From: DATBLE01 sp963764565
GTDB taxonomy: Bacteria; Actinomycetota; Thermoleophilia; Gaiellales; Gaiellaceae
Assembly (NCBI GenBank): GCA_963764565.1
Contig: CAVXTD010000021.1
Coordinates: 1 to 64,000, forward strand
DNA length: 64,000 bases
Direction: 5' to 3'
Positions 34,293-43,977 of this stretch are shown here, one piece after another (the first letter of the stretch is position 1; each line of letters opens with the position of its first letter). Made by a program: the position numbers and the translations under genes. The notes under the pieces are model-generated. The model ran no database searches. It was given only the letters and a program-made list of their open reading frames with translations, and was not told where the DNA came from.

Positions 34293-35337
34293 GTGAAGCG
34301 GATCGGCATCCTGACGGGCGGCGGCGACTGCCCGGGACTGAACGCGGTGATCCGCGCGGTGGCGCGGCGGTCGTTCGACCGGGGGTGGGAGGTGGTCGGC
34401 GTCCAGGACGGCTGGCGCGGCCTGGTCGAGAACGAGGTCGGCACGCTCACCGCCCGCGAGGTCTCGGGGCTGCTGCCGCGCGGCGGGACGATCCTCGGCA
34501 CCTCGCGGACGAACCCGTACAAGGTCGAGGGCGGCGTCGACGCCGTCCTCCGCACGTTCGCCGAGGCCGGGCTCGACGCGCTCGTCGCGATCGGCGGCGA
34601 GGACACGCTCGGCGTCGCCGCACGCCTCCACGACGAGCACGCGTTCCCCGTCGTCGGCGTTCCGAAGACGATCGACAACGATCTCTCCGGGACCGACTAC
34701 ACGTTCGGCTTCGACACCGCGGTCTCGATCTGCACGGAGGCGATCGACCGCCTGCACACGACCGCCGAGTCGCACAACCGGGTGATGGTCGTCGAGGTGA
34801 TGGGCCGCCACACCGGCTGGATCGCCGTGATGAGCGGCATCGCCGGGGGCGCGGACGTGATCCTGATTCCCGAGCAGCCGATCAGCGTCGAGGAGGCCTG
34901 CTCGGAGCTGCGCAAGCGGCACGACCGCGGCAAGAACTTCTCGATCGTCGTCGTCAGCGAGGGCTACAAGCTCACCTTCGAGTCGGGCGAGGAGCGCGAG
35001 GTGACGCAGGAGGCCGATCTCGACCAGTTCGGCCACGTGCGGCTCGGCGGAGTCGGCGAGCAGCTCGCCGGCGAGATCGAGGCGCGCACCGGCTTCGAGA
35101 CGCGGGTCACCGTCCTCGGGCACGTTCAGCGCGGCGGGATCGCCGACCGCGCGCGACCGGATCCTCGCGACCCGCTACGGGCTGAAGGCCGCCGACCTGG
35201 TCGAGGAGGGAAAGTTCGGGCGGATGGCGGCGCTCCAGGGCGACGCGATCGTGGACGTCTCGCTTGCCGAGGCGACCGCCGAGCTGAAGTTCGTCCCGCC
35301 CGACCGGTACGAGGTCGCGCGCGCCTTCTTTGGCTGA
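34293..35337 (+). CDS. pfkA: 6-phosphofructokinase, probably PPi-dependent (one frameshift)
   Basis: The enzyme phosphorylates fructose 6-phosphate in glycolysis. GILTGGGDCPGLNAVIRA, VPKTIDNDL (catalytic TIDND) and EVMGRHTGW are intact. The phosphoryl-donor loop reads IGGEDTLG; an Asp in place of the ATP-type Gly after GGE marks PPi-dependent actinobacterial enzymes, so PPi use is inferred. Near 35142 an extra T breaks the frame; dropping it restores GGTPTARDRILATRYG and a C terminus ending EVARAFFG at TGA 35335-35337. Length about 347 residues. GTG 34293 is the start. The downstream gene starts inside the last codons. Confidence 0.87.
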
Positions 35338-36168
35338 GCTCGGCGGCCAGAGCTCGACTGCTCCGCTCCGGCGCGTGCTCGTGCGCCGGCCACCTGCCGA
35401 CTGCTCCGACTGGCGCCGCTACGGGTGGCGATCGGAGCCGGACCCGCCGCGCCTCATGGCCGAGCACGAGGCGCTCTGCGCCGTGCTCGAGGAGGCCGGC
35501 GCCGAGGTCGTCGTCGCACCGCCGACGACGCTCGACGGGATCTACGTCTTCGACCCCGCGCTGATCTGCGACGCCGGCGCAGTGCTGCTCCGGCCGGGGA
35601 AGGCCGAGCGGCTCCGTGAGGTCGGAGAGGTGGCGACCGAACTGGAGGCGTGCGGCGTGCCCATCGCGGGGCGGCTCGAGGAAGGAGCCCTCGCCGAGGG
35701 CGGCGATCTCGTCTGGCTCGACCCACAGACGCTGCTCGCGGGACGCGGCTACCGCACGAACGACGAGGGGATCGCCGCGCTCGCGCGGATCCTCGGCGTG
35801 AACGTGACGGCCTTCGACCTCCCCCACCTCCACGGGCCGGGGTCGTGCCTCCACCTGCTCTCGCTGCTCAGCCCGCTCGCGGACGATCTCGTCGTCGCGC
35901 ACATGCCGCTCCTGCCGGTCAGGCTGGTACAGCTCCTGGCCGAGCGCGGAATCCGGGTGATCGAGGCGCCGGAGGCCGAGTTCGAGACGCTCGGGCCGAA
36001 CGTGCTCGCCCTCGCGCCGCGGGTCGGGCTCGTCCCCGAGCACAACGTCGAGACGCGCCGCCGGCTGGAGGCAGCCGGGGTCGAGACGCTCGTCTACCGG
36101 GCCGAGGAGCTCTCGAAGGGCGACGGCGGCCCGACCTGCCTCACGCTCCCGCTGGCTGCGCGGTCAGT
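35330..36168 (+). CDS. Amidinotransferase / dimethylargininase-like protein
   Basis: About 278 residues of beta-propeller amidinotransferase-type sequence: an N-terminal region VLVRRPPADCSDWRRYG, ALAEGGDLVWLD (EGGD), HLHGPGSCLHLLSLLS with the catalytic-histidine region, and KGDGGPTCLTLPL near the C terminus holding the nucleophilic Cys (GGxxCxT). Such enzymes hydrolyse or transfer amidino groups of arginine derivatives. TTG 35330 overlaps the phosphofructokinase stop. The frame does not stop where the family ends (near 36165) but runs on antisense through the GNAT gene to 36922; the true stop was probably lost to a small indel. Confidence 0.7.
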
Positions 36169-36598
36169 CAGGAAGCCACTCATAGCGCACGTCGGGCGCG
36201 CGCTCCTCGTTGTTCCTGCCGTTCGTCGTGTACAGCATCTCGGCGCCGCGCGCCTCGTAGAACATCCGGGCACGCAGGTTGTCGCGGAAGACCCAGAACC
36301 TGAACCCGTCCGACCGCTCCTCCTGAGCCCGGCGGAACAGCGCCGAGCCGATCCCACGCCGCTGCATCCGCGGGTCGACGTAGAGCGCGACCAGGGCGTC
36401 CTTGTCGAAGACCATGAAGCCGGCGACCTCGAAGTCGGCCTCGAAGACGAACGCCTCCCCGGCCAGCGCGCGCGCGAAGAACGCCGTGTCTTCCTTCTTC
36501 GTGTGCAGGACCGGCAGCCAAGGCATCGCCTCCGCGCGCGACTCGCGGAAGATCCTGACGACCGCGTCGACGTCGGTTGGGCGGGCGCGCCGGATCAC
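36164..36598 (-). CDS. GNAT-family N-acetyltransferase
   Basis: The 144-residue protein is a compact GNAT: MIRRARPTDVDAVVRIF at the N terminus, VALYVDPRMQRRGIGSALFR (acetyl-CoA loop R/Q-x-x-G-I/x-G) and FRDNLRARMFYEARGAEM. The substrate is unknown. The ATG overlaps the stop of the upstream gene by four bases, suggesting co-transcription with the exported protein at 36595. Confidence 0.88.
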   Translation of the reverse strand: MIRRARPTDVDAVVRIFRESRAEAMPWLPVLHTKKEDTAFFARALAGEAFVFEADFEVAGFMVFDKDALVALYVDPRMQRRGIGSALFRRAQEERSDGFRFWVFRDNLRARMFYEARGAEMLYTTNGRNNEERAPDVRYEWLPD

Positions 36599-38001
36599 GA
36601 GAGCAACTCGACGAGTGGGAAGGAGCGGTGGCGGCGCGGCGGCACGAGGAAATTCTGCCGGTGGGTCGTCCGCAGGATCGAGTTGAAGCCCTGGCCGCGA
36701 TCGCGCGGGGCGAACGGCAGCTTCGTCCCGTCGGGCAGCACGCCGTCCATCGCCAGCCGCCCGCGGTCGAAGTCGTCGCTGGACGGGTTGAAGACGACGA
36801 AGTGGACGCCTGCGGCCGGCGTGTCACTCATCGAGTCGCGGGTGGGGTCGGCACTCCAGAAGAATGGATTGTCCAGGGTGTTGAAGTCGGCGCGGTGCGG
36901 AATCGCGGTGCCGGGGCCGTAGATAGCGCCGCTCGCTCCGACCGCCGTCGTCTGTAGACGCGAGACGGTCTGGAGCGCCGCCGAGTGCCCGATCTGCTTC
37001 GCATCCGCGAAGTCTTGCTTCACACGCGCTGCGTCGACGACGTCGTCGGGGCCTTGCGGGACGGTGAGCACGTCCGCGCCGACCTTCAGCCCGGGGCGGA
37101 AGACCGTCGCCACCCGCTCCTCGTGCGGGAAGTTCACGTACCAGGCCTCGAGGTTCTCGGTGATGTGCGAGACCGCCAGGTGCGTCCCCTGGGCGAAGTA
37201 GCCGCCGGGGCTGAACCCGAGCTCCTCGATGTTGGCGATCTTCGGCGGCCCGAGACCGGCCTTCTGCGTCGAGGTGAAGCCGAGGAAGAGCTCCGCCTGA
37301 TCGGGGATCAGGTACGAGCCGTGCACCTGGGCGGCGACCGCCATCCGCTTCGGCAGGCTCTTTCCCCCGTCGAAGCCGCCTCCCGCGAACCCCTTGCGGA
37401 TGCTGGTGACTCGGAACAGGCCCGTATCATCGAATAGCGCCGTCGAAGCCCTGGCGATGTGGTCGAGCCGGTCGCTGCGGAGCAGGACGGCCAGGTCGTT
37501 CGCCTCGAGGATCGTCTCCTCCGGATCGCTCGGGAACCGTCGCGCGTCGAGAAGAACGCGTACCGGCTTGTCCTTCGTCTTCGTCGCCCGCACGTCGACC
37601 GGGATGTGCTCCTCGGCGAGCTTCGGCACGAACCGGCGGAAGTACGGCAGCCCCCACGCGACGGTGATGCCGAGGCCGGCCGGGGTCGGCTCGAACCGGC
37701 GCTCGAGCGAGCGCAGCGCGTCCTCGAGAGCGGCCTGCGCGCCGGCGAGCTCGCGACGGGAATCACCGGCCTCGACGGTCGCGGTCACGAGTTGGTGGTG
37801 GAGCGGAGGGACGACGACCTCGACGTTGTTGTCCTCGACGATCCGCACGCCCTGGAGCAGGTGCTGCTCGGGTGTCAGACCCTGCGCCTCCGGTCTGGAC
37901 GGGGAGCCGGTCAGCTGGTCGACCAGCTCGTAGATCCCGCCCCCGGTCAGCGCCGCTCCGGCGACACCGCCCGCCAGGACCTGCTTTCGCGTCAGCCTCA
38001 C
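36595..38001 (-). CDS. Exported protein of uncertain family (Dyp-peroxidase-like fold suspected)
   Basis: The 468-residue product starts VRLTRKQVLAGGVAGAALTGG from GTG 38001, a Tat-like or signal-anchor N terminus with an Arg-Lys pair. Repeated His-rich and Asp-rich strands (VPPLHHQLVTA, GITVAWGLPYFRRFVP) and the segment GGGFDGGKSLPKR, which resembles the GxxDG of dye-decolorising peroxidases, suggest that fold. The C-terminal half (TRDSMSDTPAAGVHFVVFNP) fits a second ferredoxin-like repeat. I do not recognise the family with confidence. The start overlaps the stop of a lipoprotein gene (GTGA), so they are co-expressed. Confidence 0.7.
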   Translation of the reverse strand: MRLTRKQVLAGGVAGAALTGGGIYELVDQLTGSPSRPEAQGLTPEQHLLQGVRIVEDNNVEVVVPPLHHQLVTATVEAGDSRRELAGAQAALEDALRSLERRFEPTPAGLGITVAWGLPYFRRFVPKLAEEHIPVDVRATKTKDKPVRVLLDARRFPSDPEETILEANDLAVLLRSDRLDHIARASTALFDDTGLFRVTSIRKGFAGGGFDGGKSLPKRMAVAAQVHGSYLIPDQAELFLGFTSTQKAGLGPPKIANIEELGFSPGGYFAQGTHLAVSHITENLEAWYVNFPHEERVATVFRPGLKVGADVLTVPQGPDDVVDAARVKQDFADAKQIGHSAALQTVSRLQTTAVGASGAIYGPGTAIPHRADFNTLDNPFFWSADPTRDSMSDTPAAGVHFVVFNPSSDDFDRGRLAMDGVLPDGTKLPFAPRDRGQGFNSILRTTHRQNFLVPPRRHRSFPLVELLS

Positions 38002-38615
38002 GTGGGCCGGACGAGGACGAGCGAGCGCATCATCCGGTTCAGGTACTGCACGACCTTCGGGAACGTCAGCGGCGGCGCCACGTGCTGGCTGAGCGTGTAC
38101 AGGTTGCCGCCAAGCGTCCAGGCATACAGGACGTGCCACTGGTCGGCGTCCTGGTTGACCGTGTACTCGGTGACGCGGACGCCGCCGATCGTCTTCTGAC
38201 CGCGCGAGTCGGCGAAGCAGGGCACCTTCTTCTCGACCGTCTTGCCGCCGACGAGGTCGACCGAGCGGCAGGTCGGCACCTTCGTCACGCCGGGATAGCC
38301 GCGCAGGTTGATGTGGATCTCCTGGCCGAGCTCCTGCCAGACGAAGCCGATCAGGTAGCTGCGATCCGGCGAGACGGAGTCGATGTTGTTCCATCTGCCG
38401 CCGATCTCGCCGGTCAGTGGATCGGGCAGCCAGCTCGGGCAGTAGACGGGCGCGTGAATCCTGTTCGCGAGCCTCTGCCAGCTCGCCTGCCACACCTTCG
38501 GGCACGCGCGTGGGCTCGCCGCGTTGCTTGTCGGGGCGATCGCCTCCGAGGACGCGCCGCCACAGCCGGCCAGAGCCAGCGCCAGGAACGGGATCGGGAG
38601 CAGCCGTTTGATCAC
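37998..38615 (-). CDS. Lipoprotein of unknown function
   Basis: From GTG 38615 the 205-residue product begins with a lipoprotein signal VIKRLLPIPFLALALAGCGG; the lipobox is LAGC, lipidated Cys about residue 18. Mature-part features are ACPKVWQASW, YCPSWLPDPLTG and a beta-rich C-terminal half. Four further cysteines could make disulfides. It sits between a membrane glycosyltransferase and the exported protein with overlapping ends, so a shared cell-envelope role is inferred. Confidence 0.8.
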   Translation of the reverse strand: MIKRLLPIPFLALALAGCGGASSEAIAPTSNAASPRACPKVWQASWQRLANRIHAPVYCPSWLPDPLTGEIGGRWNNIDSVSPDRSYLIGFVWQELGQEIHINLRGYPGVTKVPTCRSVDLVGGKTVEKKVPCFADSRGQKTIGGVRVTEYTVNQDADQWHVLYAWTLGGNLYTLSQHVAPPLTFPKVVQYLNRMMRSLVLVRPT

Positions 38616-39966
38616 AGGCGGTAGAGAGCGACCCAGGGCCCGGTCAACCCGTGCCCGGGCTCGACATGGTAGACCCGTCTTGCCCGGGCTCGCAGGTCGT
38701 CGTAGAACCGCGCCTCTCCCGGGTACCGCTCCCGCGCGGCGAGCACGCGGTCGGCGATCGCCCCGGTGACGAGCACGTAGCGGGCTCCCTCGGCGCGGAG
38801 CCGCCCGATGTCGCGGTCGGGGTCGGACGGCCGGCCCGGTCTGGGCAGGGCGAGGCCGACGATCGGGTAGCCGGCGAGCGCCGGCGTCGACGACTCGGCG
38901 GCGATCGTCGTACCCGGCGGAAGGTGCGCGACGATCCACCCGTGGGCGACCACGCGGGTGTCGGTCCGGGTCAGCCGCACGTCGTCGCCGATCGCCCACA
39001 CCAGCGGCACGACCAGAAGCCCGAGCGTGAGCGGCGCAAGCAGGCGCTGACGGCCGGCGAGTACGGCCAGCGGCGGGACGAGCGGGAGCACGTAGCGGTC
39101 GAAGTGGGCGCGGATCGTCAGCAGGTCGGCGAGGTAGACGAGCACGAACGACCGCCAGGATCAGGTCGGTGCGGGTGCGGCGGCGCAAGGCGAGCGCGAG
39201 CCCGAGCACCGCGATGGCGAGCGCCGGCCCGAGCCCGGCCCAGAGCTTGCCGGTGAAGGAGAAGAGCGCGAACGAGTCGTGCTCGAAGCCGAGCCACCCC
39301 TCGCGGGCGAGACGCTGGACGCGGGTCGCGTCGTCCCAGGCCTGGCCGGGTGGACGAGCACGTACGGGCTCGTCGCCAGGAAGGCGGCGACGGCGAGGCC
39401 GACCGAGACCGCGAGCCGCCGCCAGCGGCCCCAACCGGCGACGACCAGCGGCGCGATCAGGAACACAGCCGGGTACTTCGCGCTGGCGGCGAGGCCCGCG
39501 GCGACGCCGGCCAACTCCAGCCGGCCCGCGACGGCGAGCGCGAGCGAGACGGTGATCAGCGCCGTCATCGGCACGTCGGTGACGGCCATGTGCGAGTAGG
39601 CGACCCCGACGGTCTCGACCGCGACGACCGCGGCGGCGACGAGGCCGGCCGTCCTCCCGTACGCGGCGCGGCCGAGCCACCAGGCGGCGGCCACCGCGCC
39701 GACCCCCAGCGCGGCGACGATCAGCCGGGCGGTCAGGTACGAAGGCCCGCCCTGCCAGGCCTGGAACGGCGCGAACACATAGAGGACGAGGGTCGGGTAG
39801 TCGAACCAGTGCGGGTCGAGCCCGCCGCCGTGCACCATCTTCCAGGCTCGCGGGACGATGCTCTGCTCGTCGGGGTTGAGCAGGTTGCCGAACGGCAGGC
39901 CGTACTCGATCCCGACCAGCCGCAGCGCCGCCGCGAGCGCGAGCAGGCCGCGGCGAGAGCCGGCGT
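38612..39966 (-). CDS. Polytopic glycosyltransferase, GT39/ArnT-like (two frameshifts)
   Basis: Three frame segments join into one integral-membrane glycosyltransferase of about 450 residues. Segment 1 (39966 to ~39352) has YGLPFGNLLNPDEQSIVPRAW, the first-loop Asp-Glu of the GT-C fold, and many hydrophobic helices. Segment 2 (~39350 to ~39155) has GFEHDSFALFSFTGKLWAGL. Segment 3 (~39155 to 38612) has VLVYLADLLTIRAHFDRYVL and a C-terminal soluble part ending WVALYRL. The donor is presumably a polyprenyl-phosphate sugar. The start is unclear: no canonical start codon lies between the TrpC-like stop at 39967 and the conserved region, again suggesting errors or an unusual start. Confidence 0.72.
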
Positions 39967-40556
39967 CTAAACCTCCGGAGGCGCGCCACCGACGAGGTGC
40001 GCGACGTCGCCGAGCCGACGAGAACGGCATCGACGCCGGCCCGCTCCAGCGCGAGCACGTCGTCGCGATCGGCGACGTGGAGGTCGGCGATGGCGAGCTT
40101 GCCGGCGGGAACGTCTGGGAGCAGGTCGAGGATCCGCTCGAGCGGCGTCTCGTCGTCGTCGGCGTCGCGCGGCGAGAGCAGGAAGATCTCCGGGTCGATC
40201 CGCTCGAGCGAGGCAGCCAGCGACTCTTCGTCGTGGACGTCGACGACGATCTCGAGGCCGAGCTCGACCGCCCGCCCGTGCAGCTCCTCGAGGTTGTCCT
40301 CGTCGTCGTGCTCTTCGACCACGATCAGGCAGGCGTCCGCGCCCGCCTCGTGCGCGGCCTCGGGCGAGGCGTCGACGCGGAAGAGGATCGGAAGCGCCGT
40401 CGCGTCGCGCAGAGCTGCCGCGGGCGCGAGCACCGCGATCCCTTCGGCGCCCTGCTCCTCGGCGAAACGCGCCCCGTCCGCTCCGTCGACGAGCGCGAGG
40501 ATCGAGATTCCGTCTCCCTCCGAGATCGCCTGGCTGAGGCGTCGCCCGCCGGTCAC
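39967..40556 (-). CDS. Indole-3-glycerol-phosphate-synthase-like TIM-barrel protein (one frameshift)
   Basis: From GTG 40556 the product is VTGGRRLSQAISEGDGISIL, followed by half-barrel motifs resembling TrpC: GAEGIAVLAPAAA, PILFRVDASPEAAHEAGADA, ELGLEIVVDVHDEESLAAS and GVDAVLVGS. The frame breaks near 39995; the adjacent frame supplies GDVAHLVGGAPPEV and TAG at 39967-39969, close to the usual TrpC end. At about 196 residues it is shorter than TrpC (~260) and the first strands, including the usual catalytic lysine, are missing, so biosynthetic activity is doubtful. Confidence 0.7.
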
Positions 40557-40579
40557 TGCGCGGGATGCTACTAGGCGGG

Positions 40580-41377
40580 TCAGGTTCCGATCGGGTGCCA
40601 GACGGTCTTCAGCTCGAGGAAGGCCGCGATCTCCCACGGGCTCTGCGCGTCGGCGGAGCCGTGCACGACGCGCTTGACGTTGTCGGCGGCGAGCTTCTCG
40701 AGCTCGGGGGCGAGGCCGTCGGCGCCGGTGACGTCGATGGCGTTCACGTCCATGTGGCCTGCGAGCCATGGCGCGAGCTCCGCCCGCTGGCCGGTGAGGA
40801 TGTTGACGACGCCGCCGGGGACGTCGGAGGTGGCGAGCACCTCGCCGAGCTCGACCGCCGCGAGCGGGTGGGTCTCGGAGGCGACGAGAACAGCCGCGTT
40901 GCCGCCGACGATCGCGGGCGCCAGCCGCGAGACGAGGCCTTCGAGGGCGGGCTCGTCGGGCGCGAGGATCCCGACGACGCCGGTCGGCTCGGGGATCGTG
41001 AAGTTGAAGTACGGGCCGGCGACCGGGTTCGTTCCCCCGAGCACCTGAGCGAGCTTGTCGGCCCAGCCCGCGTACCAGACGAGACGGTCGATCGAGCGGT
41101 CGACCTCGCCGGTGCCGGAGCAGAAGGCGGCGAGGTCGGCGCGGCGCGCCTCGAGCATCTCGGCGACGCGGTAGACGACCTGGCCGCGGTTGTAGGCGGT
41201 CGCGCCGGCCCAGCCCGGCTGCGCGGCGCGGGCGGCGCGGACGGCGTCGCGCAGGTCCTTGCGCGAGGCGCGGGCGACGTTCTGCCCTTCGGCGAGGTAG
41301 GTGCGACCGGACTCCGAACGCGGGAACGCGCCGCCGATGTAGAGCTTGTAGGTCTTCTTGACGGGGAGGCGGCTCAT
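40580..41377 (-). CDS. Aldehyde-dehydrogenase-like protein lacking the catalytic domain
   Basis: The 265-residue protein aligns in pattern with the N-terminal half of aldehyde dehydrogenase: KTYKLYIGGAFPRSESGRTY, ARASRKDLRDAVRAARAAQ, NFTIPEPTGVVGILAPDEPA and a Rossmann-like region ending PGGVVNILTG. It stops before the Glu/Cys catalytic residues and oligomerisation strands, so it cannot be an active dehydrogenase alone. It follows a full-length ALDH gene and deoC; paired long and short ALDH genes behind deoC recur in actinobacteria, so a regulatory or structural subunit role is plausible. The SD GGAAGGGACG precedes ATG 41377. Confidence 0.8.
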   Translation of the reverse strand: MSRLPVKKTYKLYIGGAFPRSESGRTYLAEGQNVARASRKDLRDAVRAARAAQPGWAGATAYNRGQVVYRVAEMLEARRADLAAFCSGTGEVDRSIDRLVWYAGWADKLAQVLGGTNPVAGPYFNFTIPEPTGVVGILAPDEPALEGLVSRLAPAIVGGNAAVLVASETHPLAAVELGEVLATSDVPGGVVNILTGQRAELAPWLAGHMDVNAIDVTGADGLAPELEKLAADNVKRVVHGSADAQSPWEIAAFLELKTVWHPIGT

Positions 41378-41489
41378 CGTCCCTTCCGGACAGCCTCGCT
41401 ACAGGCGTGCCCGGCCTCCTCCCCACTGCGATCGTACTGCGGGACGTGTGCCGAGTCTGCAACGCGGAAGTGGCAGAAGCGCGCCAAGG

Positions 41490-42957
41490 TCACTCGAACT
41501 CCAGGTACGGCTCGAGGCCGTGGCGGCCGCCTTCGCGGCCGAAGCCGGACTCCTTGTAGCCGCCAAACGGCGACGCCGGGTCGAAGCGGTTGAACGTGTT
41601 CGCCCAGACGACGCCGGCCCGGAGCCGCTCGGCCATCCAGAGGATCCGCGAGCCCTTCTCCGTCCAGATGCCGGCGCTCAACCCGTACGGCGTGTTGTTC
41701 GCCTTCTCGACCGCCTCGGCCGGCGTGCGGAAGGTCAGGACGGACAAGACCGGCCCGAAGATCTCCTCCTGCGCGATCCGGTAGCTCTGCGCGACGTTCG
41801 TGAACACGGTCGGCGCGAACCAGTAGCCCTTCTCCGGCAGCTTGCACGGCGGCTGGTAGATCTCCGCGCCCTCCTCCTTGCCCGCCTCGACGAGCTCCTG
41901 GATCTTCTCGAGCTGCATGCCGCGAGTTGATCGCGCCGACGTCGGTGTTCTTGTCGAGCGGGTCGCCGACGCGCAGCGTCCTCATCCGCCGCTTCAGCTT
42001 CTTGACCACGTCCTCGTAGATCGACTCCTGGACGAACAGGCGCGAGCCGGCGCAGCAGACGTGGCCCTGGTTGAAGTAGATGCCGTTGACGATCCCCTCG
42101 ACCGCCTGGTCGAGCGCGCAGTCGTCGAAGACGATGTTCGCCGCCTTGCCGCCGAGCTCGAGCGTCAGCCGCTTGCCCGTGCCGGCGAGCTCGCGCTGGA
42201 TCGCCTTGCCGACCTCGGTCGAGCCGGTGAACGCGATCTTGTCGACGTCGCCGGTGACGATCTCGGCGCCGGTGCGCCCGTCGCCCGTGACGATGTTGAC
42301 GACGCCGGGCGGGAGCTCCGCCTGGCGGACGACGTCGCAGAAGAGCAGCGCGGTGAGCGGCGTCGTCTCGGCCGGCTTGAGCACGACCGTGTTCCCGGCC
42401 GCGAGCGCAGGCGCGATCTTCCAGGCGAGCATCAGCAGTGGGAAGTTCCACGGGATGATCTGCCCGGCGACGCCGATCGGCTTCGGCCGCCGGTTCGGGA
42501 ACGCGTACTCGAGCTTGTCCGCCCAGCCCGCGTAGTAGAAGAAGTGCGCGGCGGCGAGCGGCAGGTCGACGTCGCGCGACTCCTTGATCGGCTTGCCGCC
42601 GTTCAGCGACTCGAGCACGGCGAACTCGCGCGAGCGCTCCTGGAGGATGCGCGCGATCCGGAACAGGTACTTCGCGCGCTCCGAGCCGGGCAGCGACGAC
42701 CAGCCGTTCTCGAACGCACCGCGCGCCGCCGCGATCGCACTGTGCACCTCCTCGGGTGTCGCCTGGCCGACCTCGGCGAGCGGCTCCTCGCTCGACGGCG
42801 AGATCGTCGTGTACGACTCCTGCGGCGCCAGCCACTCGCCGCCGACGAAGTGGCCGTACGACTCGTCGAGCCGGACGATCTCGCGCGACTCGGGCGCCGG
42901 CGCGTAGTCCCAGCCCGACGGGACGGGCGCAGCCGAGCGCTTTCCGTTCGAGCTCAG
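41490..42957 (-). CDS. Aldehyde dehydrogenase (one frameshift, CTG start suspected)
   Basis: The NAD-dependent enzyme, about 488 residues, has VAGQIIPWNFPLLMLAWKIAPAL, AFTGSTEVGKAI (cofactor loop), LELGGKAANIVF (catalytic Glu), NQGHVCCAGSRLFVQ (catalytic Cys) and EEIFGPVLSVLTF. Near 41922 an extra C breaks the frame between AINSR and MQLEKIQELVEAG. At the 5' end the frame with the right N terminus (SSNGKRSAAPVPSGWDYAP) opens only with CTG 42957, overlapping the deoC stop as CTGA. With deoC it can oxidise acetaldehyde released from deoxyribose 5-phosphate. Confidence 0.85.
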
Positions 42958-43892
42958 TCAACGGTGAAGTAGTCGGGGCCCTGGTAGCGGCCCGTGCGCT
43001 GCGTTCGGATCTGCATCAGCACGTCGTTGAGCAGGGTCGAGGCGCCGAGCCGATACAGGTCGGGCGTCAGCCACTCCGGGCCGAGCGTCTCGTGCAGCTG
43101 GACGAGGTACTGGACGGCCTGCTTCGCCTGGCGGATCCCGCCCGCAGGCTTCATCCCGACCATCCGCCCCGTCTCCTCGTACACGTCGCGGATCGCCTCC
43201 AGCATGACGAGCGTGACGGGCAGCGTCGCCGCGCCCGAGAGCTTCCCGGTCGAGGTCTTGATGAAATCGCCGCCGGCCGCCATCGCCAGCAGGCTCGCGC
43301 GCCGGACGTTGTCGTACGTCCCCAGCTCGGCGACCTCGAGGATCACCTTCAGGTGCGCCTCGCCGCAGGCCTGCTTCACCTGGACGATCTCGTCGTAGAC
43401 CTTCGCATACCGGCCGGAGAGGAACGCACCGCGGTCGATCACCATGTCCACCTCGTCGGCGCCCATCGCGACGACCTCCTCGACCTCGCGCACCTTCACG
43501 TCCAACGGCGACTGGCCCGACGGAAACGCAGTCGCCACCGAGGCGACCTTCACCCCGGTGCCGCGCAGCCGCGCGACCGCAGTCGGGACGAGGTTTGGGT
43601 AGACGCACAGCGCGGCGCAGGACGGGATCGACTCGTCGCTCGGGTCGGGGCGGATCGCCTTCGTCGCCAGCGCGTGCACCTTCCCCGGCGTGTCGGCGCC
43701 CTCGAGCGTCGTCAAGTCGATCATCCGGATCGCGAGGTCGAGCGCGAAGAGCTTCGCCTCCTTCTTGATCGATCGGCGCGCGAGCGAGTCGGCGCGCTCC
43801 TCGAGCGCGACCGCGTCGATCGAGCCGATCCGAGGGAGGCGCGGCTCGAGCGGCAGCTCGAAGCCGCGGACGAGAGCAGGCGCCTTGGCCAC
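42954..43892 (-). CDS. deoC: Deoxyribose-phosphate aldolase
   Basis: The class I aldolase splits 2-deoxyribose 5-phosphate into acetaldehyde and glyceraldehyde 3-phosphate. The Schiff-base lysine is in GGDFIKTSTGKLS; the second lysine in RMVGMKPAGGIR; and VDMVIDRGAFLSG holds the catalytic Asp. At 312 residues it is longer than the ~220-residue E. coli-type core and starts from GTG 43892; an in-frame ATG further upstream comes from the GTGTCAGACAC repeat. It heads the deoC-ALDH-ALDH-like operon and complements the deoD gene at 952. Confidence 0.92.
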   Translation of the reverse strand: MAKAPALVRGFELPLEPRLPRIGSIDAVALEERADSLARRSIKKEAKLFALDLAIRMIDLTTLEGADTPGKVHALATKAIRPDPSDESIPSCAALCVYPNLVPTAVARLRGTGVKVASVATAFPSGQSPLDVKVREVEEVVAMGADEVDMVIDRGAFLSGRYAKVYDEIVQVKQACGEAHLKVILEVAELGTYDNVRRASLLAMAAGGDFIKTSTGKLSGAATLPVTLVMLEAIRDVYEETGRMVGMKPAGGIRQAKQAVQYLVQLHETLGPEWLTPDLYRLGASTLLNDVLMQIRTQRTGRYQGPDYFTVD

Positions 43893-43950
43893 GTGCTGAA
43901 GTCTAGCCCCGGCACAGCCGACGGGCCCCTTGCGGGGCCCGGCTCCTGCA

Positions 43951-43977
43951 GTGTCAGACACCTTCGGTGTCAGACAC
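43951..43977. repeat. Double GTGTCAGACAC palindrome forming one hairpin
   Basis: Two copies of GTGTCAGACAC (43951-43961 and 43967-43977) separated by CTTCG can fold into one 12-bp hairpin with a single A-A mismatch. It abuts the stop of the permease gene at 43978 and precedes deoC, so it may terminate the permease transcript. A related unit lies at 11302-11312. Confidence 0.6.

Noticed and set aside
40580..41377. Treating the short ALDH-like gene as another frameshift fragment
   Set aside because: Its SD and start are good, its stop is clean, and no ALDH C-terminal coding sequence continues in any frame downstream before the TrpC-like gene.
37998..41462. A 1,154-codon ORF covering lipoprotein to ALDH region
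   Set aside because: Only the first (lipoprotein), a middle glycosyltransferase segment and the TrpC-like segment have coding character; the rest is Arg-rich shadow sequence joined by frameshifts.
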